The notes below the pieces were generated by a model, which saw only the letters and a program-made list of their open reading frames with translations, made no database searches and was not told where the DNA came from. Both the position numbers and the translations under genes were made by a program. Below, in pieces: positions 18,813 through 25,720 of a stretch of DNA of 64,000 nt. Numbering within the stretch: the first letter of the stretch is position 1; each line of letters starts with the position of its first letter. Origin of the DNA: Streptomyces sp. TLI_053 (GTDB lineage Bacteria; Actinomycetota; Actinomycetes; Streptomycetales; Streptomycetaceae); contig NZ_LT629775.1 of NCBI RefSeq assembly GCF_900105395.1, positions 4,486,001-4,550,000 of the forward strand. Direction: 5' to 3'.

Positions 18813-19691
18813 TCAGGTGGTACCGGTCGGGGACGGCTCGGCCCGGGCGGGGCGGCGCCAGGCCTGGAGGTGGCTGGCGACCACCCGGCCGGTGGCGGGG
18901 AAGCCGGCCGGGTCGGCCAGCCCCACCGCGAGCGGCCGGCGGCCGGGCCGCCAGGTGAAGCTGCCGAACACGTGGTCCCACACCGACAGGTCGGAGCCGT
19001 AGTGCCCGGCCTCCGCCAGATCGGTGCTGTGGTGCAGACGGTGCTGCTCGGGACCGGCCAGCACATGGTTGAGCGGGCCGATCCGGACGTCGATGTTGGC
19101 GTGCACGAAGTAGCCCTGGGCGACGACGAACAGGCCGACCACGAACACCGTCGGCACCGAGAACCCGGCCGCGGCCAGTGCGAGCTGGACGGCGCCCTGG
19201 GTGAGCAGCACGTCCAGCAGGTGGTTGACCCCGTTGTTGCCGACGTTCACCTTGTCGGGCACGTGGTGGACGCCGTGCAGCCGCCAGAGCCGCGGGCTGG
19301 TGTGGCACCAGCGGTGGACCAGGTAGTTGGCCAGCGATCCGAGCAGCAGGGCGGCCGGGATCTCCAGCCAGGGCGGCAGCGCGGAACGGGGCGGGGCCAA
19401 CCAGCCGACGAGGGCGGCCACGGGCACCTGGGAAAGTGCCCCACCGATCATCGTCAGCAGGAAGTAGACGCCGTACCAGCCCCACTCGCGCACACTCGGA
19501 GACCATTCCGGTTCGTACGGAATCAAACGTTCGAGCAGGGACATGAAAGCGATCACGCCGAGCAGGAACAGCTGGTTCACCCGGTCGAGGTCCCAGCGCA
19601 GGCGCAGGGCCGCGGCGGCTATCCCCACCATCGTGACCAGCAGGAACGGGTAGGCGACGTGGCGCAGCACGGTTCGGAGCCGCTCGCCCAT
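18813..19691 (-). CDS. Sterol desaturase/fatty acid hydroxylase family enzyme of the PTM cluster
   Basis: The 292-residue membrane protein has four to five hydrophobic segments and the histidine clusters of non-heme di-iron hydroxylases: HRWCH, HGVHH and HRLHH, with further His at HANIDV and NNGVNH. PTM clusters begin with such an enzyme (FtdA/SGR815/HSAF SD type), which hydroxylates the ornithine-derived C-3 position; this role is taken from those families. It is the first gene of the minus-strand operon that continues into the synthase 240 bases later. ATG 19691 follows GGGGGTCGTC; an in-frame TTG at 19730 has no good ribosome site. The C-terminal 30 residues are polar and variable. Confidence 0.87.
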   Translation of the reverse strand: MGERLRTVLRHVAYPFLLVTMVGIAAAALRLRWDLDRVNQLFLLGVIAFMSLLERLIPYEPEWSPSVREWGWYGVYFLLTMIGGALSQVPVAALVGWLAPPRSALPPWLEIPAALLLGSLANYLVHRWCHTSPRLWRLHGVHHVPDKVNVGNNGVNHLLDVLLTQGAVQLALAAAGFSVPTVFVVGLFVVAQGYFVHANIDVRIGPLNHVLAGPEQHRLHHSTDLAEAGHYGSDLSVWDHVFGSFTWRPGRRPLAVGLADPAGFPATGRVVASHLQAWRRPARAEPSPTGTT

Positions 19692-19942
19692 GACGACCCC
19701 CTTCGCTGTCCGCGGTCGAACGCCAACCAAAAGTGTTCGTTCAGATACTAAGGGCGCCCCGAAGTCGTGGCGAGGTATTTTCGAGGGGAATCATGGAATT
19801 CTCGATTTGTCCGATGATCTGTAGACAAATAAACGGCCAGAAGCCGCGAAAATCCGGCCAGCGGCGGGCTTTTCGCGGATTATTCGATGACGGCATCATC
19901 ATCCCGGCACGTTCGATGCTCCGGAGCGGCGGAGCCGCGGGT
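19692..19942. promoter_or_regulatory. AT-richer intergenic region with candidate PTM operon promoter and hairpin
   Basis: This 251-base stretch is clearly less GC-rich than its surroundings. On the minus strand TAGTAT (19750-19745) is a good -10 candidate, about 47 bases before the hydroxylase ATG; no convincing -35 is seen. Perfect 9-bp arms CCGCGAAAA (19844-19852) and TTTTCGCGG (19870-19878) with a 17-base loop lie just after the end of the 19943-21325 gene. They could be its terminator or an operator for the PTM operon. Confidence 0.5.
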
Positions 19943-21325
19943 TCACCGCACGACCAGCCGCCAACGGCTGTCGCCGCCCCAGGTCCGGACCGCCACCAGA
20001 CGGCCGGACGGCAGCTCCACCGGCTCGTGCCGCCGCCGACCGGACGTGCTGGTGACCCCGAGCGGGTTCAGTTGCTCGTCCAGCACGGTCGCCTCCACGA
20101 TCCCTCCGTGCCGCCGTGCGGTCCGCACGGTCAGCCGCCCCGGCGGCCCGGCCCAGCGGACCACCTCGGCACCCCGGCCGACGAGGCGACGGTCGAAGGC
20201 GGGCACTTCCGCGAGCGGGACCACCTCCAGCCGCCACCGGCCCCGGCCCGCCACCCGGACCTGCTCCGGCTCGCCCGGCTCCGGCGGGCCGCCGACCGGC
20301 ATGGCCCCGGCCCACTCCTCCGGGCCGTACCGGGTCGCGATCCGCCGGCCGCCGACCTCGACCGCGACCGCGACCGAGGAGTCCTCGTCCGCGAGCGACC
20401 AGGCCCGCAGCACCGCCGGGGGCCCGGTGTAGGCCAGGACGTCGTGGCCGGTGCCGTCCGCCCGCCCGACCAGCTCCCGGACGTCCCCGACCGGCCGCAG
20501 TTCCACCCGCCAACCGCCCCGGCCGCGGGACACCTCGCACCGGAACGGGCCGAGCGCGCGCCGGGCCGGGTCGGCCCGCACCAGCAGCCGCTGGACACCG
20601 TTCGTCGCCATCACATGGACGAAGTCCAGCCTCCGGCCGCCGTGGTCCTCCAGTCCCACCAGGACTCCGTCCGCGGTGTCGACCTCCAACAGGGCCGGCC
20701 CCGTCCCCTCGGGCCAGGCGAAGACCTCGCGGCGGTCCCCGATGCCGTACCGCACCGTCTCCGTCGACGGCGGCAGGTCCGCCGGGCGGACGGTCAGGGA
20801 CCAGTCCTCGCCCTGCTCGACCACCAGCAGCTGCCGGCCCTCCAGCAGCAGGGTCCAGTTGTCCGACCGGTACCTGTGCCCGGCCCGCTCGCTGGTCGCC
20901 AGCACCTCCCGGTCGCCGTCCGCCGTGGGCCGCACCAGCCGGAACACCCGGATGTCGCGCGCCGAGGACCAGTGCGTGACGTCCACGACCGCGGTGCCGC
21001 CCGGGTGGAGCAGCACCCGGGGACCGGTGCCGGTGACCTCGCCGGTCAGCTCGGCCGCAGCCGCCGGATCGTGCAGCCGCAACTGCCACCCCTTCACGCC
21101 CTCCACGGTGATCCGGCGCAGCTCCCGCTGCCGCTCCGGGGGGACCAGCACGGTCCAGGCGCCCTTGCCCCGGTACAGCTCGGTGCCGTCCGCCCCGCCC
21201 GCGAGCACGGTGATCTCCGCCTGCCGGTCCGCCGTCACGGTCAGCACCACCGTCCGGGCCGGGGCCGGGTAGTCGACCTCCACCGTTCGCCCGTCCCGGG
21301 CGGTCCACTCGGTCCGTTCCCCCAT
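19943..21325 (-). CDS. Hypothetical protein, predicted all-beta
   Basis: A 460-residue soluble protein that I do not recognise. It has no signal peptide or membrane segment and no catalytic motif I can name. The sequence is rich in Val/Arg/Gly/Glu with many short alternating hydrophobic stretches and recurrent units such as GPPAVLRAWSL and GPPGRLTVRTA, suggesting several repeated beta-sandwich modules. ATG 21325 is supported by a strong GGGGAGGTCGC ribosome site; an upstream in-frame start at 21358 is less likely. It lies between the PTM operon and a broken thioesterase gene, transcribed toward the PTM operon. Codon use is like its neighbours, so it is probably an expressed gene. No role in the PTM pathway can be claimed. 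Confidence 0.7.
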   Translation of the reverse strand: MGERTEWTARDGRTVEVDYPAPARTVVLTVTADRQAEITVLAGGADGTELYRGKGAWTVLVPPERQRELRRITVEGVKGWQLRLHDPAAAAELTGEVTGTGPRVLLHPGGTAVVDVTHWSSARDIRVFRLVRPTADGDREVLATSERAGHRYRSDNWTLLLEGRQLLVVEQGEDWSLTVRPADLPPSTETVRYGIGDRREVFAWPEGTGPALLEVDTADGVLVGLEDHGGRRLDFVHVMATNGVQRLLVRADPARRALGPFRCEVSRGRGGWRVELRPVGDVRELVGRADGTGHDVLAYTGPPAVLRAWSLADEDSSVAVAVEVGGRRIATRYGPEEWAGAMPVGGPPEPGEPEQVRVAGRGRWRLEVVPLAEVPAFDRRLVGRGAEVVRWAGPPGRLTVRTARRHGGIVEATVLDEQLNPLGVTSTSGRRRHEPVELPSGRLVAVRTWGGDSRWRLVVR

Positions 21326-21504
21326 GCGACCTCCCCCCTTCGACGGCAGTCTCGCCACCCGGCGGCGACGGGCGCCACCCCACGGACGTCACAGCCCCGC
21401 GACACCCTGCGGCACGACCGCCGCGCCGGACCGATATGGCGGGGATATAGGCGCGGGCGGAACCGTGGTCGGGACGCCCGCTCCCTCGGTCCCGAAGGAC
21501 GCCC

Positions 21505-21897
21505 ATGACCGACTCCGCAGCCCGGTGGTTCCGCTCCTACCGCGCGACCGCCGCCCCGAGCTGCCGCCTGGTGTGCTTCCCGCACGCCGGTGGCGCCCCG
21601 ACCGCCTACCGGGACTGGGCCCGCTCGCTGCCCGCCGACATCGAGGTGCTGGCGGCCTGCTACCCGGGCCGGCAGGACCGGATCGGCGAACCCTTCGCGG
21701 CCCTCCGTGCACACCATGGCCGACGAGATCGCCGACGCGCTGCGGCAGCTGGCGGACGTGCCGCTGGCGCTGTTCGGGCACAGCATGGGCTCGGTCGTCG
21801 CGCACGAGGTGGCCCTGCGGCTGGACGCCGAGTACGGGATCCAGCCGTTGCGGCTCTTCGTGTCCGGCTCGGAGCCGCCGCACCTGCGGGTCCGCGA
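21505..21897 (+). pseudogene. Type II thioesterase, frameshifted and 3'-truncated
   Basis: From ATG 21505 the frame reads a typical type II thioesterase N terminus (RLVCFPHAGGAPTAYRDW, then YPGRQDRIGEPF). At the CCC run 21701-21703 the coding frame shifts by one base. Removing one C restores a continuous protein through VHTMADEIADAL, the nucleophile motif LFGHSMGSVVAHEVALRL and FVSGSEPPHLR. Homology stops near 21897, about half-way through the roughly 240-residue family length, where unrelated sequence with inverted repeats begins. Type II thioesterases clear stalled chains from PKS/NRPS carrier proteins, so this is probably a relic of an editing enzyme for the PTM cluster. The frameshift could be a sequencing error, but the missing C-terminal half with its catalytic His could not be. 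Confidence 0.8.
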
Positions 21898-21924
21898 GAC
21901 CTTCGTTCTGGGGAAGCCAGAAGC

Positions 21925-22077
21925 GGGAAGTCGGATCCGTCGACTTCCCACCACGATCCACCTTCGTTCCGGGCTGCCCCTCGCTCTGGCCGAGCGAGCG
22001 GCACCCCCTCGACGCCTTGAGGCTCGGAGGTCGCGGGTCGGCGCAGGAAGTCGACGGGATGGACTTCCTGCGCTTTT
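21925..22077. repeat. Pair of GAAGTC-N9-GACTTC hairpins at left edge of the accessory island
   Basis: Two perfect inverted repeats share the core GAAGTC-N9-GACTTC. The first has arms GGGAAGTCG (21925-21933) and CGACTTCCC (21941-21949). The second has arms GCGCAGGAAGTC (22041-22052) and GACTTCCTGCGC (22062-22073) and is followed by TTTT, so it could also terminate plus-strand transcription. They start about 28 bases after the thioesterase remnant breaks off. Matching elements occur at 34157-34269. Confidence 0.7.
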
Positions 22078-22114
22078 CCGGTGGGCCCCTTGTTGGTCGC
22101 AAGGGGCCCACCGG
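22078..22114. terminator. Strong hairpin terminator
   Basis: Perfect 14-bp arms CCGGTGGGCCCCTT (22078-22091) and AAGGGGCCCACCGG (22101-22114) with a 9-base loop. It lies 19 bases beyond the stop of the minus-strand operon 22134-22941 and also faces the thioesterase remnant, so it can act on both strands. Confidence 0.75.
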
Positions 22115-22133
22115 TGGGGTGCGGCTTCGGCGG

Positions 22134-22349
22134 TCAGTGGGGCTGGGGGTTGTCGGGGTCGGTCTGGTGGGGGGTCCAGGTGTGTTCGGTGGTGCCGTCG
22201 GGGTGGGTGTGAGGTTCCCAGTGGCCGTGGCGGGTGATGGGCGGCGGGGGCGGGCCGATCCTGAGGGCGGTGACGACGCCGGTGACGACCGTGGCGATCG
22301 CCAGCGCCAGGAGGACGACGAAGGCCGCGCCGACGAGGAAGGCGCTCAT
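22134..22349 (-). CDS. Small membrane protein with His/Pro-rich tail, unknown
   Basis: A 71-residue protein with one N-terminal hydrophobic helix (about residues 4-29, AFVVLLALAIATVVTGVV) and a C-terminal tail rich in His, Pro, Thr and Asp (HWEPHTHPDGTTEHTW). The ATG at 22349 overlaps the TGA of the gene before it (ATGA), so it is the third, coupled gene of a minus-strand operon that starts with an RsbW-like ATPase. The histidines could bind a metal, but nothing in the sequence proves it. A short single-helix protein of this kind could be a membrane partner of the kinase-like protein; this is speculation. Confidence 0.6.
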   Translation of the reverse strand: MSAFLVGAAFVVLLALAIATVVTGVVTALRIGPPPPPITRHGHWEPHTHPDGTTEHTWTPHQTDPDNPQPH

Positions 22350-22579
22350 TCCCGGTCCGCCTCCCGCATCAGTTCGAGGAGGTTGAGGAGGGTGGAGACG
22401 GGGGCGTCCCCGAAGTCGACGAGCAGGCGGCCGTCGATGGTGCGCTCCGAGACGGCGGCGGAGCCCCAGCGCAGGCCGAGGGGTCTGCCGCGTTCGTGGA
22501 GCTCTCGCAGGAGGGCGGTGACCTCGGGCTCGGTGTAGGTGCGCAGGATCCGGTCGTGAGGGTCGATCGGGGTGTTCAC
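22346..22579 (-). CDS. Small soluble protein of the ATPase operon, unknown
   Basis: A 77-residue protein starting with GTG at 22579, overlapping the ATPase-gene stop (GTGA), and ending in an overlap with the next gene (ATGA). It has a helical segment (TEPEVTALLRELHERG), a short beta-like centre (GRLLVDFGDAP) and a Leu-rich C-terminal helix (VSTLLNLLELMREAD). I recognise no family. The tight overlaps on both sides suggest that it is made in fixed ratio with the ATPase and the small membrane protein and works with them. Confidence 0.6.
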   Translation of the reverse strand: MNTPIDPHDRILRTYTEPEVTALLRELHERGRPLGLRWGSAAVSERTIDGRLLVDFGDAPVSTLLNLLELMREADRE

Positions 22580-22941
22580 GCGGCGAAGTCCAGTTCGAAC
22601 CAGACGACCTTGCCGGTCTTGGTGGGGTCCGCGCCGACCCGGTGGGTGAGGGCGCGCACGAGGTGGAGTCCGCGCCCGGAGACGGCGTAGGGGTCGGCGG
22701 AGATCCGGGGTTCGGGCAGCTCGGGGCAGTCGTCGCAGACGGCGACGCGGAGCGTGGCGGGCCGCAGGCAGACCAGGACGGCCGGGGCGGGGCAGCGGCC
22801 GTGCTGCCAGGCGTTGACGAACAGTTCCTGGAAGGCGAGTTCGGCGTCGGCGATGCTGTCCGGCGGCCACCCGGCGGTGCGGAGGAGGGAGCGGAGTTCG
22901 GCCCGGACGGCGGAGCAGTCGGGCGGGTTGCAGGCACGCAT
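22576..22941 (-). CDS. RsbW/SpoIIAB-type ATP-binding protein (HATPase_c)
   Basis: The 121-residue protein has the Bergerat-fold motifs of the anti-sigma-factor kinase family: N box ELFVNAWQHG, a weak G1 box (VAVCDDCPELPEP) and G2 box SGRGLHLVRAL. Streptomycetes encode dozens of these stand-alone domains. They bind ATP and regulate sigma factors or anti-anti-sigma proteins, but most have no known partner. The G1 box lacks the usual DxGxG and has DDCPELP, so nucleotide binding may be altered. ATG 22941 starts an operon of three overlapping genes. It is transcribed away from the XRE/DUF5753 regulator gene, with which it shares a 250-base intergenic region holding two palindromes. Confidence 0.82.
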   Translation of the reverse strand: MRACNPPDCSAVRAELRSLLRTAGWPPDSIADAELAFQELFVNAWQHGRCPAPAVLVCLRPATLRVAVCDDCPELPEPRISADPYAVSGRGLHLVRALTHRVGADPTKTGKVVWFELDFAA

Positions 22942-23036
22942 GGCGAACCTCCAGAGGGAGGGGCAGGGAGGGGGGAGGAACGTACGCCGAAAACGGGCAG
23001 CAGGCGCCTACCGCCGCAGGAAACAGGCGTTACTGA

Positions 23037-23094
23037 CGATCCGTCGGATCGCTGTGAGACAGACCATAGCCCACGTCGCCACAGATTTGTGGCG
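23037..23094. promoter_or_regulatory. Two palindromes between divergent ATPase operon and XRE gene
   Basis: CGATCCG-T-CGGATCG is a perfect 15-bp palindrome at 23037-23051. A second inverted repeat has arms CGCCACA (23077-23083) and TGTGGCG (23088-23094) around GATT. Both sit in the middle of the divergent promoter region and are candidate binding sites for the adjacent XRE-family regulator. Confidence 0.45.
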
Positions 23095-23191
23095 CCAATC
23101 GGGAAGTTCCCCCTACCGTGGCATCCGGCCCGGATGGACCCGCTCGCTGTGGGCGCGGCACACTGGCCCTGCGCTATCCAGAGAGGACGCC

Positions 23192-24058
23192 ATGGCCCTT
23201 CGCTCCAACCCAACTCTCCGTCAACGCAGGCTCGGCACAGAACTGCGGCGGATGCGGGAGCAGGCCGGCTTTGGAGGCAGCCAGCTCGCTCGCGACCTTG
23301 GCATCAACCCCGCTCACGTGACGCAGATGGAAGCAGGGAAGACCGGCATCAGTGTCGAGCGACTGCGCACCGTCGCCGCACTGTGCATGTGTGTCAATCA
23401 ACCGTTGATCGACGCTCTCGCTGAAATCATCACAGCGCGAGGGAAGAATGGGTGGTGGGAGGAGTATCGCGGAGAGCTCGCCACAGACTTCCTGGACGTA
23501 GCGGAGCTGGAATCTGATGCGCGGAGACTCGTCACCTACACAACAACCTTCATTCCTGGGCTGCTTCAGACGACTGCCTATGCCTCAGCCCTGTTCTCCC
23601 AGACATACCCACCCCTGCCTCCCCACGAGGTCGAACTCAGAACGTCCTTCCGCATGAGAAGGCAGCTCATGGTGAAATCCGGTGCCACGCCGTTCTGCGC
23701 TTTCATACACGAAGCAGCCCTTCGCATGCAGTTCAGTGGGCCGAGGGACCTCGCCGAACAGCTCGAAGCACTTCTTGCCGAATCAGAGCTCCCGAATGTC
23801 TCGCTCCGCATCGTTCCGTTCGGAGTCGATTCCGTCCCGAGCCCGAGCGAGAATTTCACCTATGCGGAGGGACCCGTCGTCGATTTGGACGCTGCACAGA
23901 TGGACACAGGCCATGGCGGTCAGCTCTTCGACGCACCCGCACACCTGGCGAGATTCCGTGCGCTCATCGCGCAGATGGGATCCACAGCGTTGTCCGAGGA
24001 AAGGTCGCGAGACCTAATCCAGTCCATCATGAAGGAAAGTGAACGCAAGCATGGCTAG
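23192..24058 (+). CDS. XRE-family regulator with DUF5753
   Basis: The 288-residue protein has an N-terminal helix-turn-helix (LRRMREQAGFGGSQLARDLG, then VTQMEAGKTGISVERL, about residues 14-60). The DUF5753 domain fills the rest, with the typical FIPGLLQTTAYA and LRIVPFG segments. Such proteins are very abundant in streptomycetes and are usually followed by a DUF397 gene; several pairs influence development and antibiotic production. ATG 23192 follows GAGAGGACGCC. The next gene, DUF397, overlaps its stop by eight bases, so the classic two-gene module is intact. The base composition is visibly less GC-rich than in the biosynthetic clusters. The regulator may act on the palindromes in its own promoter region. 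Confidence 0.9.
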   Translation: MALRSNPTLRQRRLGTELRRMREQAGFGGSQLARDLGINPAHVTQMEAGKTGISVERLRTVAALCMCVNQPLIDALAEIITARGKNGWWEEYRGELATDFLDVAELESDARRLVTYTTTFIPGLLQTTAYASALFSQTYPPLPPHEVELRTSFRMRRQLMVKSGATPFCAFIHEAALRMQFSGPRDLAEQLEALLAESELPNVSLRIVPFGVDSVPSPSENFTYAEGPVVDLDAAQMDTGHGGQLFDAPAHLARFRALIAQMGSTALSEERSRDLIQSIMKESERKHG

Positions 24059-24242
24059 CCAGACCTGGCAAAAGTCCAGCTACTCCGCAGCAAACGACAA
24101 CTGTGTCGAAGTACGTGCTGTGAGTGGGCTGGTCGAACTCCGGGAGTCCGATGACGGCGAACTCATACTCCGCACCGCCCCCGACACCTTCGCCACCCTC
24201 CTCCGCACCATCAAGGCCAGCGAACTCGACCACCACGCCTGA
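24051..24242 (+). CDS. DUF397 family small protein
   Basis: The 63-residue protein shows the DUF397 pattern: WQKSSYSAANDNCVEVRAV near the N terminus and a C-terminal FATLLRTIKASEL helix, with VELRESDDGELIL between. DUF397 proteins pair with XRE/DUF5753 regulators and are thought to act as their small antagonists. The ATG at 24051 overlaps the regulator's TAG by eight bases and is preceded by GAAGGAAAG. An in-frame GTG at 24039 would add four residues. A strong terminator follows at once. Confidence 0.88.
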   Translation: MASQTWQKSSYSAANDNCVEVRAVSGLVELRESDDGELILRTAPDTFATLLRTIKASELDHHA

Positions 24243-24246
24243 CCCC

Positions 24247-24283
24247 CTGCGGCCCCTCGCTCCGCCCGAGCGAGGGGCCGCAG
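24247..24283 (+). terminator. Hairpin terminator after DUF397 gene
   Basis: Perfect 16-bp arms CTGCGGCCCCTCGCTC (24247-24262) and GAGCGAGGGGCCGCAG (24268-24283) with a 5-base loop begin four bases after the DUF397 stop codon. Confidence 0.8.
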
Positions 24284-24289
24284 CATCTG

Positions 24290-24588
24290 CACCGCACCGG
24301 ACCGTTCATGTCCACGAGCAGCAGCAAGTGCGCACGGATGCACTCCTTGGCGGTACCCGGCCCCAAGAGGGATCCCTCGGCCAATTCCGTACCGGTCCGG
24401 CCGTAGCGGCCCAGCTCCCTGGTGAACACCCTCACGCTTGGAGCCAAAGGAGCGGCAAAGGCCACCTCGGCGTCCCCTGTCGCCTCGGCAAGATCGGTGG
24501 GCGAGGTGCCGGCGCAGCCCTTGCCCTGGAACGTCTCCATCGCCCGCGCGACGACGACATCCGGTTCGAGGCTCTTCGGCCTGCCTTT
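24290..24588 (-). pseudogene. Remnant of a TetR/AcrR-family regulator
   Basis: This 511-base gap (24284-24794) has no intact gene, but its minus strand translates to GRPKSLEPDVVVARAMETF, then CAGTSPTDLAEATG and later ELGRYGRTGTELAEGSLLGP and GTAKECIRAHLLLLVDMNGP. This matches the N-terminal half of a TetR regulator, but the second helix of the HTH (the SRSSLYAAFG-like part) is missing and the ligand-binding C-terminal half is absent. No sensible start codon or ribosome site is present. I read it as a decayed fragment with an internal deletion. Confidence 0.5.
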
Positions 24589-24721
24589 ATCGCCGCCGTA
24601 GCCGGAATGTGAACTACGGGCCGGACACCTTGCAGGGCGGCCTGATCCGCTCGCTCCCCCTCCACGGCGATCGCGCCGCCCTGGCGCACCCCGCGACGGC
24701 CCTGCCAGCATCGCCATCGGC

Positions 24722-24738
24722 GCGCACAGAAAGTGCGC
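24722..24738. promoter_or_regulatory. Inverted repeat GCGCAC-N5-GTGCGC upstream of repeat protein A
   Basis: The arms GCGCAC (24722-24727) and GTGCGC (24733-24738) recur at the same place upstream of the next paralogue (25648-25664). The conserved block continues through CGAATCGTTCAC and TGTGGTCACAGA up to the start codon, so both genes probably share a promoter and operator. Confidence 0.45.
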
Positions 24739-24794
24739 GAATCGTTCACAGTGGCCACATCAGTGTGGTCACAGAACGCCGAGGGGATCCCGAA

Positions 24795-25517
24795 ATGGCA
24801 ATCAAGACCTTACGGAACCGCATCCCGCACCTGCTGACCGCCGTACTTCTGCTCCTGGGGCTGATGACCGCCGCAAGCACCCAGGCCCAGGCCGCACCGC
24901 AGCCGCTGGGCGGCAGCGCGACCGTGTGTTCCAACTCTCCGATACCGACCGGCTGGGTCGTCAACAGCGCCTCCACCAGCAGCAGCTGCGGCAGCGGCCG
25001 CGTCTACAACATCAGCGACACCACCGGCGTGAGCTACACCACGGTGTGCTCCTTCTCCCCCATCCCCACCGGCTGGGTGATCAACAGCGCCTCCACCACC
25101 AGTTACTGCGCGGGCGCCACCTACAGCTACAACATCACCAACAGCGCCTACATCAGCTACACCACCGTCTGCTCGTTCTCCCCCGTCCCCGCCGGCTGGG
25201 TGATCAACAGCGCCTCCACCACCAGCAACTGCGGCGGCGCCACCTACGCCAACAACATCAGCAGCACCGCCAACATCAGCTACACCACCGCCTGCTCGTT
25301 CTCCCCCATTCCCACCGGCTGGGTGATCAACAGCGCCTCCACCACCAGCAACTGTGCGGGCAACACCTACATCTACAACATCAGCAGCACCGCCAACATC
25401 AGCTACACCACGGTGTGCTCCTTCTCCCCCATCCCCGCCGGCTGGGTCATCACCAGCTCCTTCAGCACCAGCAACTGCGCGGGCAACAACCTCGGCTACA
25501 ACATCCGCAGGGCCTGA
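24795..25517 (+). CDS. Secreted 41-residue-repeat protein A
   Basis: The 240-residue protein has a signal peptide (residues 1 to about 33: basic MAIKTLRNRI, hydrophobic LLTAVLLLLGLM, then AQAAP). It is followed by five tandem repeats of 41 residues of the form TVCSFSPIPTGWVINSAS...C...YNIS...ISYT; the last one is incomplete. Each repeat has two cysteines about 20 residues apart, a conserved Gly-Trp-Val and many Ser/Thr/Asn. Alternating hydrophobic and small polar residues suggest beta strands, so a disulfide-braced beta-solenoid or similar rod is plausible. I know no function for the family. ATG 24795 follows GAGGGGATCC. Three paralogues follow on the same strand, at 25721, 26781 and 27403. 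Confidence 0.8.
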   Translation: MAIKTLRNRIPHLLTAVLLLLGLMTAASTQAQAAPQPLGGSATVCSNSPIPTGWVVNSASTSSSCGSGRVYNISDTTGVSYTTVCSFSPIPTGWVINSASTTSYCAGATYSYNITNSAYISYTTVCSFSPVPAGWVINSASTTSNCGGATYANNISSTANISYTTACSFSPIPTGWVINSASTTSNCAGNTYIYNISSTANISYTTVCSFSPIPAGWVITSSFSTSNCAGNNLGYNIRRA

Positions 25518-25532
25518 CACCCCTCGCCCCGC

Positions 25533-25565
25533 GTGCCCCCGCGCTCGACCCGAGCGCGGGGGCAC
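25533..25565 (+). terminator. Hairpin terminator after repeat protein A
   Basis: Perfect 15-bp arms GTGCCCCCGCGCTCG (25533-25547) and CGAGCGCGGGGGCAC (25551-25565) with a 3-base loop, 16 bases after the stop. The same hairpin core recurs after protein B, so gene and terminator were duplicated together. Confidence 0.8.
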
Positions 25566-25647
25566 AACCACGCCGATCGGGCCCGGCATCCGTACCCCTC
25601 AGGCACCCTGGTGCACCCGCAACAGCCCTGAGAGCATCACAACCACC

Positions 25648-25664
25648 GCGCACAGGAAGTGCGC
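25648..25664. promoter_or_regulatory. Inverted repeat GCGCAC-N5-GTGCGC upstream of repeat protein B
   Basis: This is the second copy of the element at 24722-24738, about 57 bases before the ATG, again followed by CGAATCGTTCACT and ATGTGGTCACAGA. Conservation of this non-coding block between paralogues points to a functional promoter region. Confidence 0.45.
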
Positions 25665-25720
25665 GAATCGTTCACTGCGACTACATCAATGTGGTCACAG
25701 AGCACCGAGGGGATCCCAGA

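Noticed and set aside
8887..19002. A very long open frame on the plus strand opposite the PTM synthase
   Set aside because: It is a GC-rich antisense shadow: its translation is rich in Gly/Arg/Val/Gln without domain motifs, while the minus strand has full KS to TE motifs.
19844..19878. CCGCGAAAA...TTTTCGCGG hairpin as a certain terminator
   Set aside because: The arms are perfect but the 17-base loop and lack of a U-tract leave terminator and operator equally possible, so it is mentioned only inside the intergenic entry.
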